Shown here piece by piece: positions 12,301 to 21,801 of a stretch of 64,000 nucleotides of DNA. The stretch is from the NCBI RefSeq assembly GCF_914767665.1, contig NC_059502.1:59812031-59876030 (forward strand), given 5' to 3'. Source of the DNA: Harmonia axyridis (Eukaryota > Arthropoda > Insecta > Coleoptera > Coccinellidae). A program made the position numbers and the translations under genes. The notes under the pieces were generated by a model. It saw only the letters and a list, made by a program, of their open reading frames with translations, searched no databases and had not been told where the DNA came from. Every line of letters starts with the position of its first letter. The first letter of the stretch is position 1.

Positions 12301-15300
12301 TCTATGATTGTTTCTTCTTTAACGTTACACCGTCATATTCTAGAAGATCATTGAAGAGAATTGAATGTGACCACTAATTTGTAATCAGTGAGTCGAACCT
12401 ACTTTTTCTTTTGAGACCATTTCTGAATCGAATTTCTAAAAATACAAATATTGTGACCACATATTTTCGAGTACGTACCTATTTAATATTGCATATTTTA
12501 TTGTAGACAAATTGTAAACTAAGCTATTTTCAATCATTTTTTAAGATACATTGTATTTTGTTTAATCTAGTATTTTGCAGAGGTGTGCCAATGATCACAC
12601 CATTTTCCATAAAAGATGAGACGATGTTATCAAAACCAGATTGTTTTTTGAATCAGTTTATCAAAATTATTCAGTCAATTAGATGGTCCCAATAAGATAT
12701 TTGATAATGAATTAATTAGTTTCGGTTAGATATAACTCTCGTCATTTCTTGTAAATAAATTCAATTTTTAAAAGTTGTTCTTCAGCACAAATTCCATATA
12801 ATTATATATTCGGACCTCAAAATGAAACTTTATGAATATTCACCACAAGCTTCTTCGGCAAATCTGTAAAATATGCTATTTCTGAATTTATTTTTGTCTG
12901 CATAGCTAATCGAAATCTTCTTCTGCAGGTCCTCCAGCAATAATAAGCCACAAAACGCAGTTTGGAATAGAAGGTGATAACGTCCGAGTCGAATGCACAG
13001 CTTTCTCGATTCCCGCACCTGAAAGAGTAATTTGGACATTCAATGGTAACGAGGTGGACCTCCACGACCAGGATTACTCGATCCTGGAAGATCCTCTTCC
13101 TGAAGGTATCAAGTCCACATTGATAATACGGGAGTCCCAAGAACGTCACTTCGGGATGTACAATTGCAGCGTATCGAATCCCTACGGTAGTGATATGGTT
13201 GAAATTAACCTCATGCCACAAAGTGAGTGCCCATTTTATTTTTTTTTCCGTAATCAAATACACTGCGCAAAAAAATTAACGCACATTCTGAAAATCTCAC
13301 TTTTTATGGAAGTTAACTCTACATTGACTTTATAACTTATTTTTTATGTTCTCTCGTGAAGGTTTTGAACGAAACAAGACACATCAAATGGATGAAAAAT
13401 TCAGGATTTCACAGAATCCTATGTGAAAGAAGAGAAATAAATAATTTTCAAAATACTGGAATGCTGATAAGTGATTTAATACTTGGTATTTCCACCCCTT
13501 GCGTTAATTACAGCTCGGCAACGACGGTTCATACTCAAAATGAGTGATCTTGAAATGTTCTGATCTAATCCTTCCCAGATTTCTCTAAGTTGGATTCCTA
13601 AGTCATTTAGGTAGCTGGATGATTTTCTGAACTTCTCAGCCTTCTATTGAGGTTGTCCCAAACCTGCTCAATCGGATTGAGATCTGGACTTCTTGCTGGC
13701 CATTCCATTCGAGAGACTTCAACCTCTTCAAGGTACTCCTGAACGATGCGCGCACGATGGGGTCTGGCATTATCGTCCATAAAAATGAAATTTTTATGGG
13801 GCAAATGGCACTACATGCTCTTCAAGAATGTTCCTTATATAACTGGGCCTCTTGCCGCGACACGAGGCCTTAAATCATATTCTCTGAGGCGATTTCTTAT
13901 TGTCTGAGCGCTAATTTGCACCCCATGAGTTTGCTCAAGCTGATTTTGAAGGAGGCGAGCGGTTGCAAACCGTTGTCTCAACGAAGAAACTCTCAAGTAA
14001 CGTTCTTGAATGGCAGTTGTTACCCGTGGTCTACCCTATCCTGGTCTTCGAACATTCATACCTGTCTCCCTGAATCGCTGCAACATTCTGGACACACTTG
14101 TATGGGAAACTCCAAACCTTTCTGCAATTCTTGTGTATATCCACCCTTCTTCTCGCAAAACTACCGCTTGGGCACATTCCTCTTGGGTCAAATTGCGTGT
14201 TTCGCGTTGCATAGCGATCGAGTGTAGAAAATCAAACGAAAGAAAAACTATTGATCACTAGAATTGATCGAGAACAACTGATTTCAGAATGGAGCCGATA
14301 CATTCAAAATCTGATAATCTCATCTTTTTTTATTCCTGCTGGGAAAAAACATCTGTATTGAAGAAAAACGTTGAAAGTGGATAACATATGCATGCATAAT
14401 TCTGATGAAAATAATTATCATTGAAAACACCTTCGGTTGTAGAATAAATTTGAGATTTCCATAATGTGCGTTAATTCTTTTGCGCAGTGTACAACATCAG
14501 GTCACATAGTTTTGGAAGCTGTTATGAAACTTTGTTATAGATCGCACAATCTTTGAGTTTCTGAAAAATACGTACCGGAGTGTTTGGGTCTGGAAATGCT
14601 TGGTTGACAACATTTGGGAACTTGAAAGTAGGTAAAAAGTAGTTAGAATGTATCTCTTAAATGAGAGGTTGTGAGTTTTGGGGTAGACGTTGTAGTTTGT
14701 ATGGTATATGGACAAAATATAAGATAATATCCTTGCCTTAACATATGTAATATTCGCAGTAGCAAAATTATTGAATTTCAGTTACTGATGTAGCGACGAA
14801 ACGTTTTCAGATCCATCATCCTTGAAATTTCATAATTGAAATATTGATAGTATTTTGATAACTTAATCCTACCAACCCAATATTTTTTTTTACAGAAAGT
14901 TTTCCATTACTCATCATCATAATTGGCGGGGTGTTATTAGTAGTCATCGTTATTGTCATAATCATGATAGTATTTCTCTGCCAACGACAGAGTGCCAAGA
15001 AACCACCACGAGAAGGTAGGTATCTGTTAACTGCTTCTGACTGCAGTAAATTCTTGTATTCATTCTCTTGTTCTTTTTATTTTACACCAAATTCTTTGAT
15101 TATCTTATTTAGGTATAGATCAGATTTTCTGAATGATTATTTATTTTATTTATATTAACAAAATGGAACAGTTATTTTGCAGTACTTTGTTTACTATTTT
15201 AATCGTTAGGTTTATCATTATTTCGTTTTTTTTTAATAAGACGGATGTAACAGGCCAATTGTAAAGTCCCGGTCTACCATAGTAAAACACATTTTTTTGG

Positions 15301-18300
15301 CAAAATTCTATTATTCAATATAGTTGCCTTCGAGGGTGATACAGCGATTATAGCGATCTTCCAACTTTTTGATACCATTTTTATAGTACAATTTGTCTTT
15401 CGCTTCAAAATAGGCCTCAGTTTCGGCGATTACTTCTTCACTGGCTCTAAATTCCTTTTTAGCGAGCATTCTTTTGAGGTCTAAGAACAGGAAAAAGTCT
15501 CTGGGGGCCAGATCTGGTGAATAAGGTGAATGCAGAAGCAATTCATGCAATTTTGCTATTGTTTTCATTGATTGGTGACACGGCGCATTTTCTTGATTAA
15601 ACAGCAACTTTTTTTTTTAAAATGGGACTGTTTTTTAACGATTTCATCCTTCAAACGATCCAATAACGCTATATAATAATCGCTGTTGATGGTCTGGCCC
15701 TTTTGGGGGTAATCAATGAATATTATACCTTACGCATCCCAGAATGCTGACTGTTGTGTTTTTCCTCGCTTTGGATTCGGTTCACCTTGTGCAGTCCACT
15801 CAGCTGACCGTCGATTGGTCTCCGTAGTGATATGATGGGGCCATGTTTCAACCATTATCATAATCGACGCAAAAATTCAAGTTTATTGCACTTCAACAGC
15901 TTCAAACACTGCTCAGAATCATTAACAGGTTGTTGCTTTTGATCGATTGTGAGCTCGCATGACACCCATTTTGCACACAGCTTCCTCATGTACAAATATT
16001 CGTGAATGATATGATGTGCATGTTCAGATTATATCTTCACAATGTCTGCTATCTCGATCAACTTCACTTCACGGTCATTCAAAATTATTTTGTGAACTTT
16101 TTCGATTTTTTCGTTGGTGACAGCCTCTTTTGGGCGTCCACTGCGTTCGCCGTCTTCGGTGCTCATTTCACCACGTTTGAACTTAGCTGAACTTGATGCT
16201 TGATTTCCTGGTGCAGACCCTGGAAACTCTTCATCAAGCCAAGATTTTGCTTCAACTGTACTTGTTCCCTTCAAAAAGCAATATTTTATCAGCACACGAA
16301 ATATTTCCGTTCCATCTTTTTTCAAATAACAAAAGTAGCTACACTCACAACGCAATATCTCACACACTAATGGTCGGACTGCTGTCAAATTTTGACACGT
16401 ATCGTTTGAAGTTTGGTACTAACTTAAAATCATATGGATTCAATACTAGCACCGCCATCTATGCATCAGACCGGGGACTTTTCAATTGGCCTTATATTAT
16501 TGAATTATCGTTTATCGATTAGGGATACTTTCTTCCACCATTCGAAATAGGTATACCTTCCTAAATTCACTAGTTAGCCTTTTTTATTAATTCCCCAAAT
16601 AGATGCATACGAGTTCAAGAAAAGAATTTTGAAGTTTAAAATACGTATTCCTATATTTCGATTCAATAATTTGCTGCTGGGCACAGTTGCAATATGATAT
16701 TCAGCGAATTCGGCATAGACCTCACTAAAGCAACTAACTATGATTTTTTTCAGGCGACACGAACACGATGGAAAAACAATGTAAAGAATCCGACCGATCT
16801 TCGAATATTTCCGACTTGAAACTCGACCTACGAACTGGATCTTCGAACAGCAACGTCCACTGCGATCTGGATTATATTCCGGGGGCAGAATCGGAAACCG
16901 GAAGTGAGTCTGTGATCACAAGAATTGGGGTGCCACTTGCAGGCCCTGTCAACTTGTCTGGACAGGATGTCTATAGGTATTCAGCCGATTATACGGAACC
17001 CAGCTTTCCCAAAGTAAGTATCAACAAAAATGATTCTCTTGTATTTCAATTGTATTCTCACGCGTTTGAAATTGTTTTTTCTAAGGGGAAATGAAAGAAA
17101 TACAATGTTGCATAGTTGTTCAAAAATTTCGAAAGGGAACAAAAACGAAGTTTGTATTTAATTTTTTCAACCTTTCAGCCGATTTGAGCAATTTTCTCTT
17201 TTTTAATTATAGCTTGATTCCTCGAGAACACAACGATTCAAATGCTGCCCTTAGTTATTATGTTTTCTGTTTTATAGAAAGGTGGAAAAAAATAATGAAA
17301 ATCAAGATTTCATTCAGAACACTCTGTAAAGTGAATCGTTGACAGACAGACAAAATGTTCACTAACACTCAAATATTACCTCATCTTTCCTGAACATTTC
17401 CTATTTTTAGATTTTGCAATATTTCAATTGAAGCACTTCGGATCGTAACAGTAAAAAAAAACAGTAGAAAAAAAAATTATTCCTTGTATTAAATAATGGC
17501 AATCATCAACTTGATTTCATTGATACAATGAACTTTTTCATCAATATAATATAATAACAATCATAAACATTGATTATATATCATTGATATTATAAATCCC
17601 TCTTCATCCATATCACGATTCTGAAATTGATGTTGAGTTTGCATGAAATATTCATTGTATAGTAATGTTTGTTCATTATATGTATAAAGACGAACATCAA
17701 GAGGGATTACCACCACGTAGTTTTTCGCGTATCAGTCAAACTTACCCATTCATTTCCTCTCGGGCGCTCCTGCGATGACCAAACTTTGTACGGTGTACGA
17801 AATTGTACATTCACTTCATCTTCTTTATTTTTTTGAAGCAAATAAGTAGTTGAGTGCATGAGTTTACGACAACTTTCACGAATTTATAGTTTTACCTCTT
17901 TTGTAATGATTTTTGGTAGGTTTTTATCACAAATATCTTAAAAATATATCAGGGCTTGGCACCAAGTGCATATCATCAATTTTTTTGCGAAGAACGAAAA
18001 GTTACCAAAATATTTTTTAAATTTTTCATTCACAAATTGAAAATATTCACTTTTTACCATGTAGATCATTGTTTAAGAAATCATGTGAAAATCCCATAAA
18101 AATCGGTGAATTGTAAGAAGAAATATCTCTTATTTTGTTTTGAACTGAGCAGCCACGTGGTGGTGTTCCCTCTTAACTACTTCGAACAAGTACAAGTGTC
18201 GATTGAATAATGAACCAAATATATATTTTAATAATGAACATTTCATTGATTTAATAGAATTTGTTACTTGAATCAATGGAAACAGTTCATTAATATGAAT

Positions 18301-21300
18301 AACGACTTTTCATTGTAACGGGTGTTTTTTTCGAGGTATATAACTTTAAGTGGGCATAACTATTCAAGATGGCGACCGATTTAACAGCTGTCAAGTGATT
18401 TATTCTCAGTTTGGTTTGGCAATTCATCATGAATAGACTCAAGCCTGAACAACGCTTGCAAATAGTGCAATTTTATTTCGAAAATAATGGTTCTGTGCGG
18501 AATACGTATCGCGCACTACGTTCATTTTATTTTGTTTAACGATGAAGCGCACTTCTGGTTGAATGGCTACGTCAACAAATAAAACTGCCGCATTTGGAGT
18601 GAAGCTAATCCTCAATTGTACGTTGAAACACCGTTACATCAAGAAAAACTGACTGTTGGTGCGCTTTATGGGCTGGTGGAATCATTGGCCGGTACTTTTT
18701 CAAAAACGATGATGGCCAGAACGTTACAGTCGAAGGTGATCGGTAAAGAGCCATGATTACTAACTTTTTCATTGCTGAATTGAACAACCATGATGTCCAG
18801 GAGCTGTGGTTCCAACAAGACGGCGCAACATGTCACACAGCTCGTGCCACAATTGATTTATTGAAAGACACGTTTGGTGACCGCCTAATTTCACGTTTTG
18901 GACCTGTGAATTGGCCTCCAAGATCTTGTAATTTAACACCGCTAGACTACTTTGTGTGGGGCTATGTGAAGTCATTGGTCTATGCGGATAAGCCACAAAC
19001 CCTTGACCATTTGGAAGACAACATTCGCCGTGTTATTGCCGATATACGGCAACAAATGTTGGAAACAGTCATCGAAAATTGGACGTCCAGATTGGACTAC
19101 ATCCGAGCCAGCCGTGGCGGTCATATGACAGAAATCATATTTAAAATGTAATGCCACAAGATTATCTTGCGGATAAATGAAATTCATGTCAATCGAATAA
19201 TCCATCGTTGTTCTATTGCAATTTAAAGTTCTATAGCTCTAAAAAAACACCCGTTACATCATATCTCATTCTACTAAGAATTTCGAACAGCTTGAAAGGA
19301 GCAATCAATATTCCCTCAAGGATCAATTTATCCTGCCCGTGAAGTAGCTAATTTAAGTTACCGAAACGCCCAAAACTTCCCTATTATACAAATTCGACTT
19401 TTCAAATATATTATCGCCGATAGATTAGTGAACCGAAACGAACTAATAATCCACTCCGATGCCGCCGCCGATTTCTCGAATTTTAATTCGTTTCTCGCTC
19501 AAATGAACTGTAATAATATAATTGAGAATGACAAGTGTATAAGCGGAGAATTCCTTTTCTCTATCCTGACATCGAACCAATTCGAACTGAAAAATTTATT
19601 GGTTCGTTTCAAGTTAGACACCTTTGGAAAATTTGAAGGCCACCAATACCTCTCGAACAGATGGAAAGATCATTACTATAAAGATGTAGGAGATATTCGG
19701 ATTCTTAAAGAGAAATGAGGATTAGATTTTGCTCAGCTAGTTTATGACTTTTTTTAATTTTATGCATAATATTGATTGAATGTCAAGGGTTTTGGGAGTC
19801 TTTGATTCATAATAATGATCAGAAGTCTCAACAGTTGCCATGAGTAAAATTGTATAGGGTGTTCCTAAAATGGAGCTACGAAAAAAAAAAGAGAAATCAC
19901 TTGGATAATTTTAAGAAAAAAGTCCCATAAAGGCTTTGTTTGCGAGATTGTGTTTGTTTCTTGTTGTTTGTTTCTTTCTTTCTTTTTTGTTATTTTTAAG
20001 TTATTATTACTACTGAGTTTTACTACCAATTAATATAATAAAAACTTGTTTCAATCATGATCAACTACCAAACGGCTGGAACAGTTCAATATTTGAAAAC
20101 TTTATTAATTTGCTCTACAGATTGAGTAAATTATTACAAAAACTTATAATTCGTTTATTCATCACTATTTACTCAGTGGATCTTTAAAATAATTTGGAGT
20201 TTCCTGAAGTTTATTAGAGAATTTTGGAATTTTTTCTCGACATCGATAGTGGATACAACAAAACTACTGGTTCACCCAAAAAAAATATAAGCGGGTACTG
20301 TCCCAAAAAAATATCACCCTGTTGCTTTGCATTTCACATGATGAGAAGTTTGAATTGGAATATCGAGTCGAATTCAAGTAGAATATTGCTACTATTACAG
20401 TATAAAACTACAGATTCTATAACCAAAAATTTAGATTGAATTATTCCAACACGAATGCGAAATTCGAAAACGAGCGAATTTTCGAACGCATGAGTGTTGG
20501 AATTGCCTTCTACAACGAGTATTAGACGATATTTTCTGTATTTCAGTCAATTTTTGTGTAATATTGTCGAAATTTAATGAAAAATTCAGATTATATCATA
20601 CATCCCAGTATTATAATATCTTATTGTACGTTTCGAATTTGGAAATAATTCATAACTACGCAAAAATCGCGAATTATGTCTGACGAAATCAATTTAACAT
20701 CACCAGAAATTATAGAAATTTCGAATGATGTTGCAAATCATTTCACTACATCCAAATTACGAATATATAATATTGACAATTGAAGTGTGTTGAAATTTGA
20801 TAGGTTCCGAAGTCAGTGTAGACAACCACCAAACGAAAAATATAACTGAAAATAATCCTGTAATGAGTAGATTGCAGCACTGTTTTCAGTATTGTAATGA
20901 ACTATACTGAAATAGAGAATAATGATTTCACTGTTTTTTTTTTGCAAATGATGGCACGAATCTACAACCAACATTTGTTTCAGAAGACTCAATTGCTTGA
21001 AAACTATTTACAATATATTTCTTAAATTTCATATGTGTATAAAAGATATCGAAAAATATGGCTTCTAATAACATTGAACTTTTTATGATTTAGTTTTAAC
21101 GCGGAGGGTAATTGTTTGGTTCAGTAGTTTATTTTTCCATGATTCATTATCAATATCTAAAATTGGGATTCTATATAAATATTTCCGTTTTTTAATCGGA
21201 AGCAATGATTCTAAATTCTTATTTGACTCAATCTAATGAAAACATTCTTGTTTTGTTTCAGGATGGCCATAATAACAACGGATATGTACCTTACGTAGAC

Positions 21301-21801
21301 TACTCCAGAGATTACAACCCTCCAATGATGCAACCTCCAATAACCTCGATGGACCCAACCATAAATCAGTCTACCAGGTTACAACTCAACTCATTGCAAT
21401 CGCATCAACTGTCCTCGGGTGCCAATAGTCTTCAATTGAATGACATACCCATGAGTATGCCCAATGGGGGTCTACCTTCTTTGGGGATAGATCCCCGTTT
21501 CAGTGCCACATACGGTAACCCTTACCTCAGGAGCTCCTCGGTAGGGCTTCCCACCCCAAACACTGCTAATCCAGTGGCCACACCAGCTCCTCCTCCGTAT
21601 TCTAGAGATAATTCGCGAATTGTAGGCTCTACTGCCATGATGACTGCAAGTGCTAATGTGGTGAACAGTGTTATGGCTACAGGTGCGAACGGTTCCATAC
21701 CACAGATGACAAGACTTCCGAACTCTCCTACAAGTCAGTATATCATACCCACATCGAATGCCACAACCATCAAACGCGGTACGATGGCCACGCATGTATA
21801 A
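2894..21801 (+). CDS. kirre/rst: Roughest/Kirre-type Ig cell-adhesion receptor (3' part of gene)
   Basis: Join of seven exons: 2894-3327, 8602-8881, 12028-12279, 12929-13222, 14896-15015, 16754-17013 and 21262-21801. Every junction has GT/AG borders and compatible phases, giving 725 residues up to the stop; exons upstream of the window encode the signal peptide and most of Ig1. The order is end of Ig1, Ig2 to Ig5, one membrane helix, then a roughly 280-residue cytoplasmic tail ending in THV. Family knowledge: these receptors (Neph1 in vertebrates) bind Nephrin-type partners at cell contacts in myoblast fusion, eye patterning and axon guidance. I infer one orthologue here, because roughest and kirre cannot be told apart from this portion. 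The introns hold most of the transposons at 3-21 kb. Confidence 0.93.
3328..4253. other. Intron sequence, nothing recognised
   Basis: AT-rich intron between the Ig2 exon and the Tc1-like element. The only pattern noted is a short run of about three TTAGG units near 3635-3650. Confidence 0.5.
4254..5779 (+). mobile_element. Tc1-like (DD34E) transposon, near full length
   Basis: A 1.5-kb element lies between TA dinucleotides at 4252 and 5780. Its terminal inverted repeats read ctgcgcaaaaaaatgaacgc on the left and, inverted, gcgtaaatttttttgcgcag on the right. It contains one transposase reading frame (4530-5564). It sits in the large intron after the Ig2 exon, in the same orientation as the host gene. 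A second, deleted copy is at 13261-14489. Confidence 0.92.
4530..5564 (+). pseudogene. Tc1-like transposase with one in-frame stop
   Basis: The frame runs 344 codons from ATG at 4530 to TAA at 5564, broken only by TGA at 5124-5126 just after IMVWG. The N-terminus has paired helix-turn-helix features (TRIAERFGVSHTSVSRML). The DDE catalytic residues are all present: FTDESRF, MDDNARPH, and LNPIEQVW with 34 residues between the second D and the E. Length and order match ordinary Tc1 transposases. A single nonsense change, probably GGA to TGA, separates it from an open frame, so the insertion looks fairly recent. As it stands it would give only a 198-residue truncated protein. Confidence 0.92.
5780..7136. 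other. Intron sequence, nothing recognised
   Basis: AT-rich intron DNA between the Tc1-like element and the large palindrome. I see no coding signature, tandem array or clear transposon terminus. Confidence 0.5.
7140..7950. repeat. Large palindrome made of two inverted copies of a repeat
   Basis: The left arm (about 7150-7530) and right arm (about 7540-7945) are near-perfect inverted copies meeting at about 7536, where cttctgcacttgtattataa faces its complement. Each arm contains a stretch such as actcgccacttcgtggc. Each arm also has an open frame for a short peptide with the segments DELTDKAVAESSEYQ and IIIKYNHENC (minus strand in the left arm, plus strand at 7753 in the right). Related single copies occur at 50310-50735 and, more diverged, at 9650-9945. 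This may be a foldback or MITE family; its class is unknown. Confidence 0.8.
8144..8392. mobile_element. Two head-to-head MITE copies
   Basis: Copy 1 (8144-8251) and copy 2 (8264-8392) each begin ggccagttgcaccatttgcc and end with the inverted form, separated by 12 bases. Their interiors are inverted relative to each other, so the whole block can fold on itself. TTAA or TTTAA lies at the left and middle borders, which hints at a TTAA target. There is no coding capacity. Confidence 0.8.
8602..8881 (+). CDS. kirre/rst: kirre/rst exon: Ig3
   Basis: The acceptor is ctttttctag before GTGAAATAC and the donor is T followed by gtaagtgg. The exon encodes KYAPKVTV, then an Ig domain with LGCKADANPP, YRWFIND and IVKCEVHNAVGKSE, supplying the paired cysteines and tryptophan. 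HNITRK holds a possible N-glycosylation site. It ends in phase 1, and the split codon joined to the next exon reads Tyr before GPQFRSRP. The following sequence to about 9020 stays open in frame but is intron. Confidence 0.94.
9430..9552. repeat. Imperfect hairpin repeat
   Basis: The left half (gtgcaacatgtggagaaagt) is nearly the reverse complement of the right half ending ccccacttgttgcac. An inner match is tgtggcactcgcctttcagg with its complement. The structure resembles a MITE, but no target duplication was established. Confidence 0.55.
9650..9945. repeat. Diverged copy of the 7.1-7.9 kb palindrome-arm repeat
   Basis: Shares tagagaaaataatgaataat, gaactcgtggaagaatatca and gcacttgtattataaataac with the palindrome arms, but it is interrupted and the short conserved reading frame is lost. 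Confidence 0.6.
9950..12027. other. Intron sequence, nothing recognised
   Basis: AT-rich intron before the Ig4 exon. The open frames here are short, lack any family signature and are not supported. Confidence 0.5.
12028..12279 (+). CDS. kirre/rst: kirre/rst exon: Ig4
   Basis: The acceptor is ttccaacag and the donor is AAAG followed by gtaaat. It encodes GPQFRSRPKTTQ, then LSCDVDGNPQPDIAWF and AGKYFCTAHVPGFPEIGAEA, a compact Ig domain whose PEIGAEA ending is characteristic of the Roughest/Kirre fourth Ig. Both splice ends are phase 1, so it is a symmetrical exon. Confidence 0.94.
12929..13222 (+). CDS. kirre/rst: kirre/rst exon: Ig5
   Basis: The acceptor is cttctgcag and the donor is CAAA followed by gtgagtg. 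It encodes GPPAIISHKTQFGIEGDNV, VECTAFSIPAPERVIWTF and HFGMYNCSVSNPYGSDMVEI, the membrane-proximal Ig domain. NCS is a possible N-glycosylation site. Both ends are phase 1. A Tc1-like element begins only about 38 bases after the donor. Confidence 0.94.
13261..14489 (-). mobile_element. Tc1-like (DD34E) element with internal deletion
   Basis: Same family as 4254-5779, in the opposite orientation. Ends are cactgcgcaaaaaaattaac and its inverse, beside TA at 13259 and 14490. The transposase start lies near 14210 (minus). The N-terminal half is readable, but about 300 bp are missing between the ARGPV region and the segment before NILEEH, removing the first catalytic aspartate. The C-terminal part still has MDDNARPH and LNPIEQVW. 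Additional changes break the frame. It lies within the intron between the Ig5 and membrane exons. Confidence 0.9.
14896..15015 (+). CDS. kirre/rst: kirre/rst exon: transmembrane segment
   Basis: The acceptor is ttttttacag and the donor is GAAG followed by gtaggt. It encodes KSFPLL, then about 25 hydrophobic residues (IIIIGGVLLVVIVIVIIMIV), then FLCQRQSAKKPPRE, a basic stop-transfer stretch. This is the single membrane helix of the receptor. Phase 1 at both ends keeps the frame with the neighbouring exons. Confidence 0.92.
15252..16492 (-). mobile_element. Degenerate mariner (D34D) element
   Basis: 1.24 kb with inverted ends aggccaattgtaaagtccc and, inverted from the right, aggccaattgaaaagtcccc. 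TA lies just outside the right end. The minus strand holds an N-terminal piece (FKRGEMSTEDGERSGRPKEAV) near 16200 and a C-terminal piece with NAPCHQSMKT and SPYSPDLAPRDFF at 15311-15607. The last catalytic Asp survives. Frameshifts and stops between the pieces mark it as inactive. It sits in the intron after the membrane exon. Confidence 0.9.
16754..17013 (+). CDS. kirre/rst: kirre/rst exon: juxtamembrane cytoplasmic region
   Basis: The acceptor is ttttttcag and the donor is AAA followed by gtaagt. It encodes a cytoplasmic stretch with LKLDLRTGSS, ESETGSESVITR and GVPLAGPVNLSGQDVYRYSADY. The GVPLAGPV motif is shared with the Drosophila Roughest tail. Several tyrosines (DYIP, VYRYS, DYTEP) could be phosphorylation sites; that is inference. 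It enters at phase 1 and leaves at phase 0. Confidence 0.92.
17014..17700. other. Intron sequence, nothing recognised
   Basis: AT-rich start of the intron before the last coding exon. No transposon ends or coding signature seen. Confidence 0.5.
17701..18172. mobile_element. TTAA-flanked MITE, copy 1
   Basis: 472 bp with inverted ends gagggattaccaccacgta and, from the right, gagggaacaccaccacgtgg. Flanks are TCAA and TTAA, an imperfect TTAA duplication as made by piggyBac-type transposases. A second copy at 58928-59611 shares its length and interior (agtttgg-type and atctctt-type stretches) but carries a 0.24-kb insertion. There is no coding capacity. Confidence 0.8.
18318..19254 (+). mobile_element. 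DD41D mariner-like element, copy 2 (internally deleted)
   Basis: 937 bp between TA dinucleotides, with inverted ends acgggtgtttttttcgagg and acgggtgtttttttagagct. An ATG at 18429 opens a 36-codon N-terminal fragment (MNRLKPEQRLQIVQFYFENN) that stops at a deletion junction near 18530. After it come the catalytic regions, broken by stops near 18580 and a frameshift near 18657, then an open segment from 18753 to 19151 with QQDGATCHTARAT and LTPLDYFVWG. Most of the DNA-binding domain is absent. Inactive, but it has intact ends. Confidence 0.9.
19296..19718 (+). CDS. Unidentified open frame in intron
   Basis: Open for about 140 codons between TGA at 19293 and TGA at 19716, with no ATG near its start. 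It reads through segments such as YPAREVANLSYRNAQNF, HSDAAADFSNFNSFLAQMNC and DTFGKFEGHQYLSNRWKDHY. I do not recognise the family. Composition looks more protein-like than neighbouring intron DNA, so it may be a relic exon or a transposon fragment. It lies directly after the DD41D element, inside the last kirre/rst intron. Low confidence that it is a gene. Confidence 0.2.
   Translation, partial: KEQSIFPQGSIYPAREVANLSYRNAQNFPIIQIRLFKYIIADRLVNRNELIIHSDAAADFSNFNSFLAQMNCNNIIENDKCISGEFLFSILTSNQFELKNLLVRFKLDTFGKFEGHQYLSNRWKDHYYKDVGDIRILKEK
19719..21261. other. Intron with short repeat fragments
   Basis: At about 19990-20100 is a fragment resembling the outer flank of the foldback element near 36545-36610 (shared ataaaaacttgttt and tcatgatcaacta). 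At 20434-20502 is a hairpin with attccaacac facing gtgttggaat. Otherwise nothing was recognised before the last exon. Confidence 0.45.
21262..21801 (+). CDS. kirre/rst: kirre/rst last exon: cytoplasmic tail and THV terminus
   Basis: The acceptor is ttttgtttcag, phase 0; stop TAA at 21799-21801. It encodes DGHNNNGYVPYVDYSRDYNPP, a Ser/Thr/Pro/Asn-rich linker, APPPYSRDN (possible SH3- or WW-type ligand), and a tail ending in THV. The family uses its C-terminal THV to bind PDZ-domain partners. The NGY and DYSRDYNPP segments correspond to a conserved tyrosine-containing stretch of the Drosophila tail. This one exon supplies 179 residues. Confidence 0.94.
   Translation, partial: DGHNNNGYVPYVDYSRDYNPPMMQPPITSMDPTINQSTRLQLNSLQSHQLSSGANSLQLNDIPMSMPNGGLPSLGIDPRFSATYGNPYLRSSSVGLPTPNTANPVATPAPPPYSRDNSRIVGSTAMMTASANVVNSVMATGANGSIPQMTRLPNSPTSQYIIPTSNATTIKRGTMATHV

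Noticed and set aside
13916..14261. Plus-strand open frames of 83-103 codons
   Set aside because: They are antisense shadows of the minus-strand Tc1-like transposase.
14784..14806. ctgatgtagcgacgaaacg near the membrane exon, reminiscent of a hammerhead core
   Set aside because: The core reads CUGAUGU rather than CUGAUGA and there is no room for stem II.
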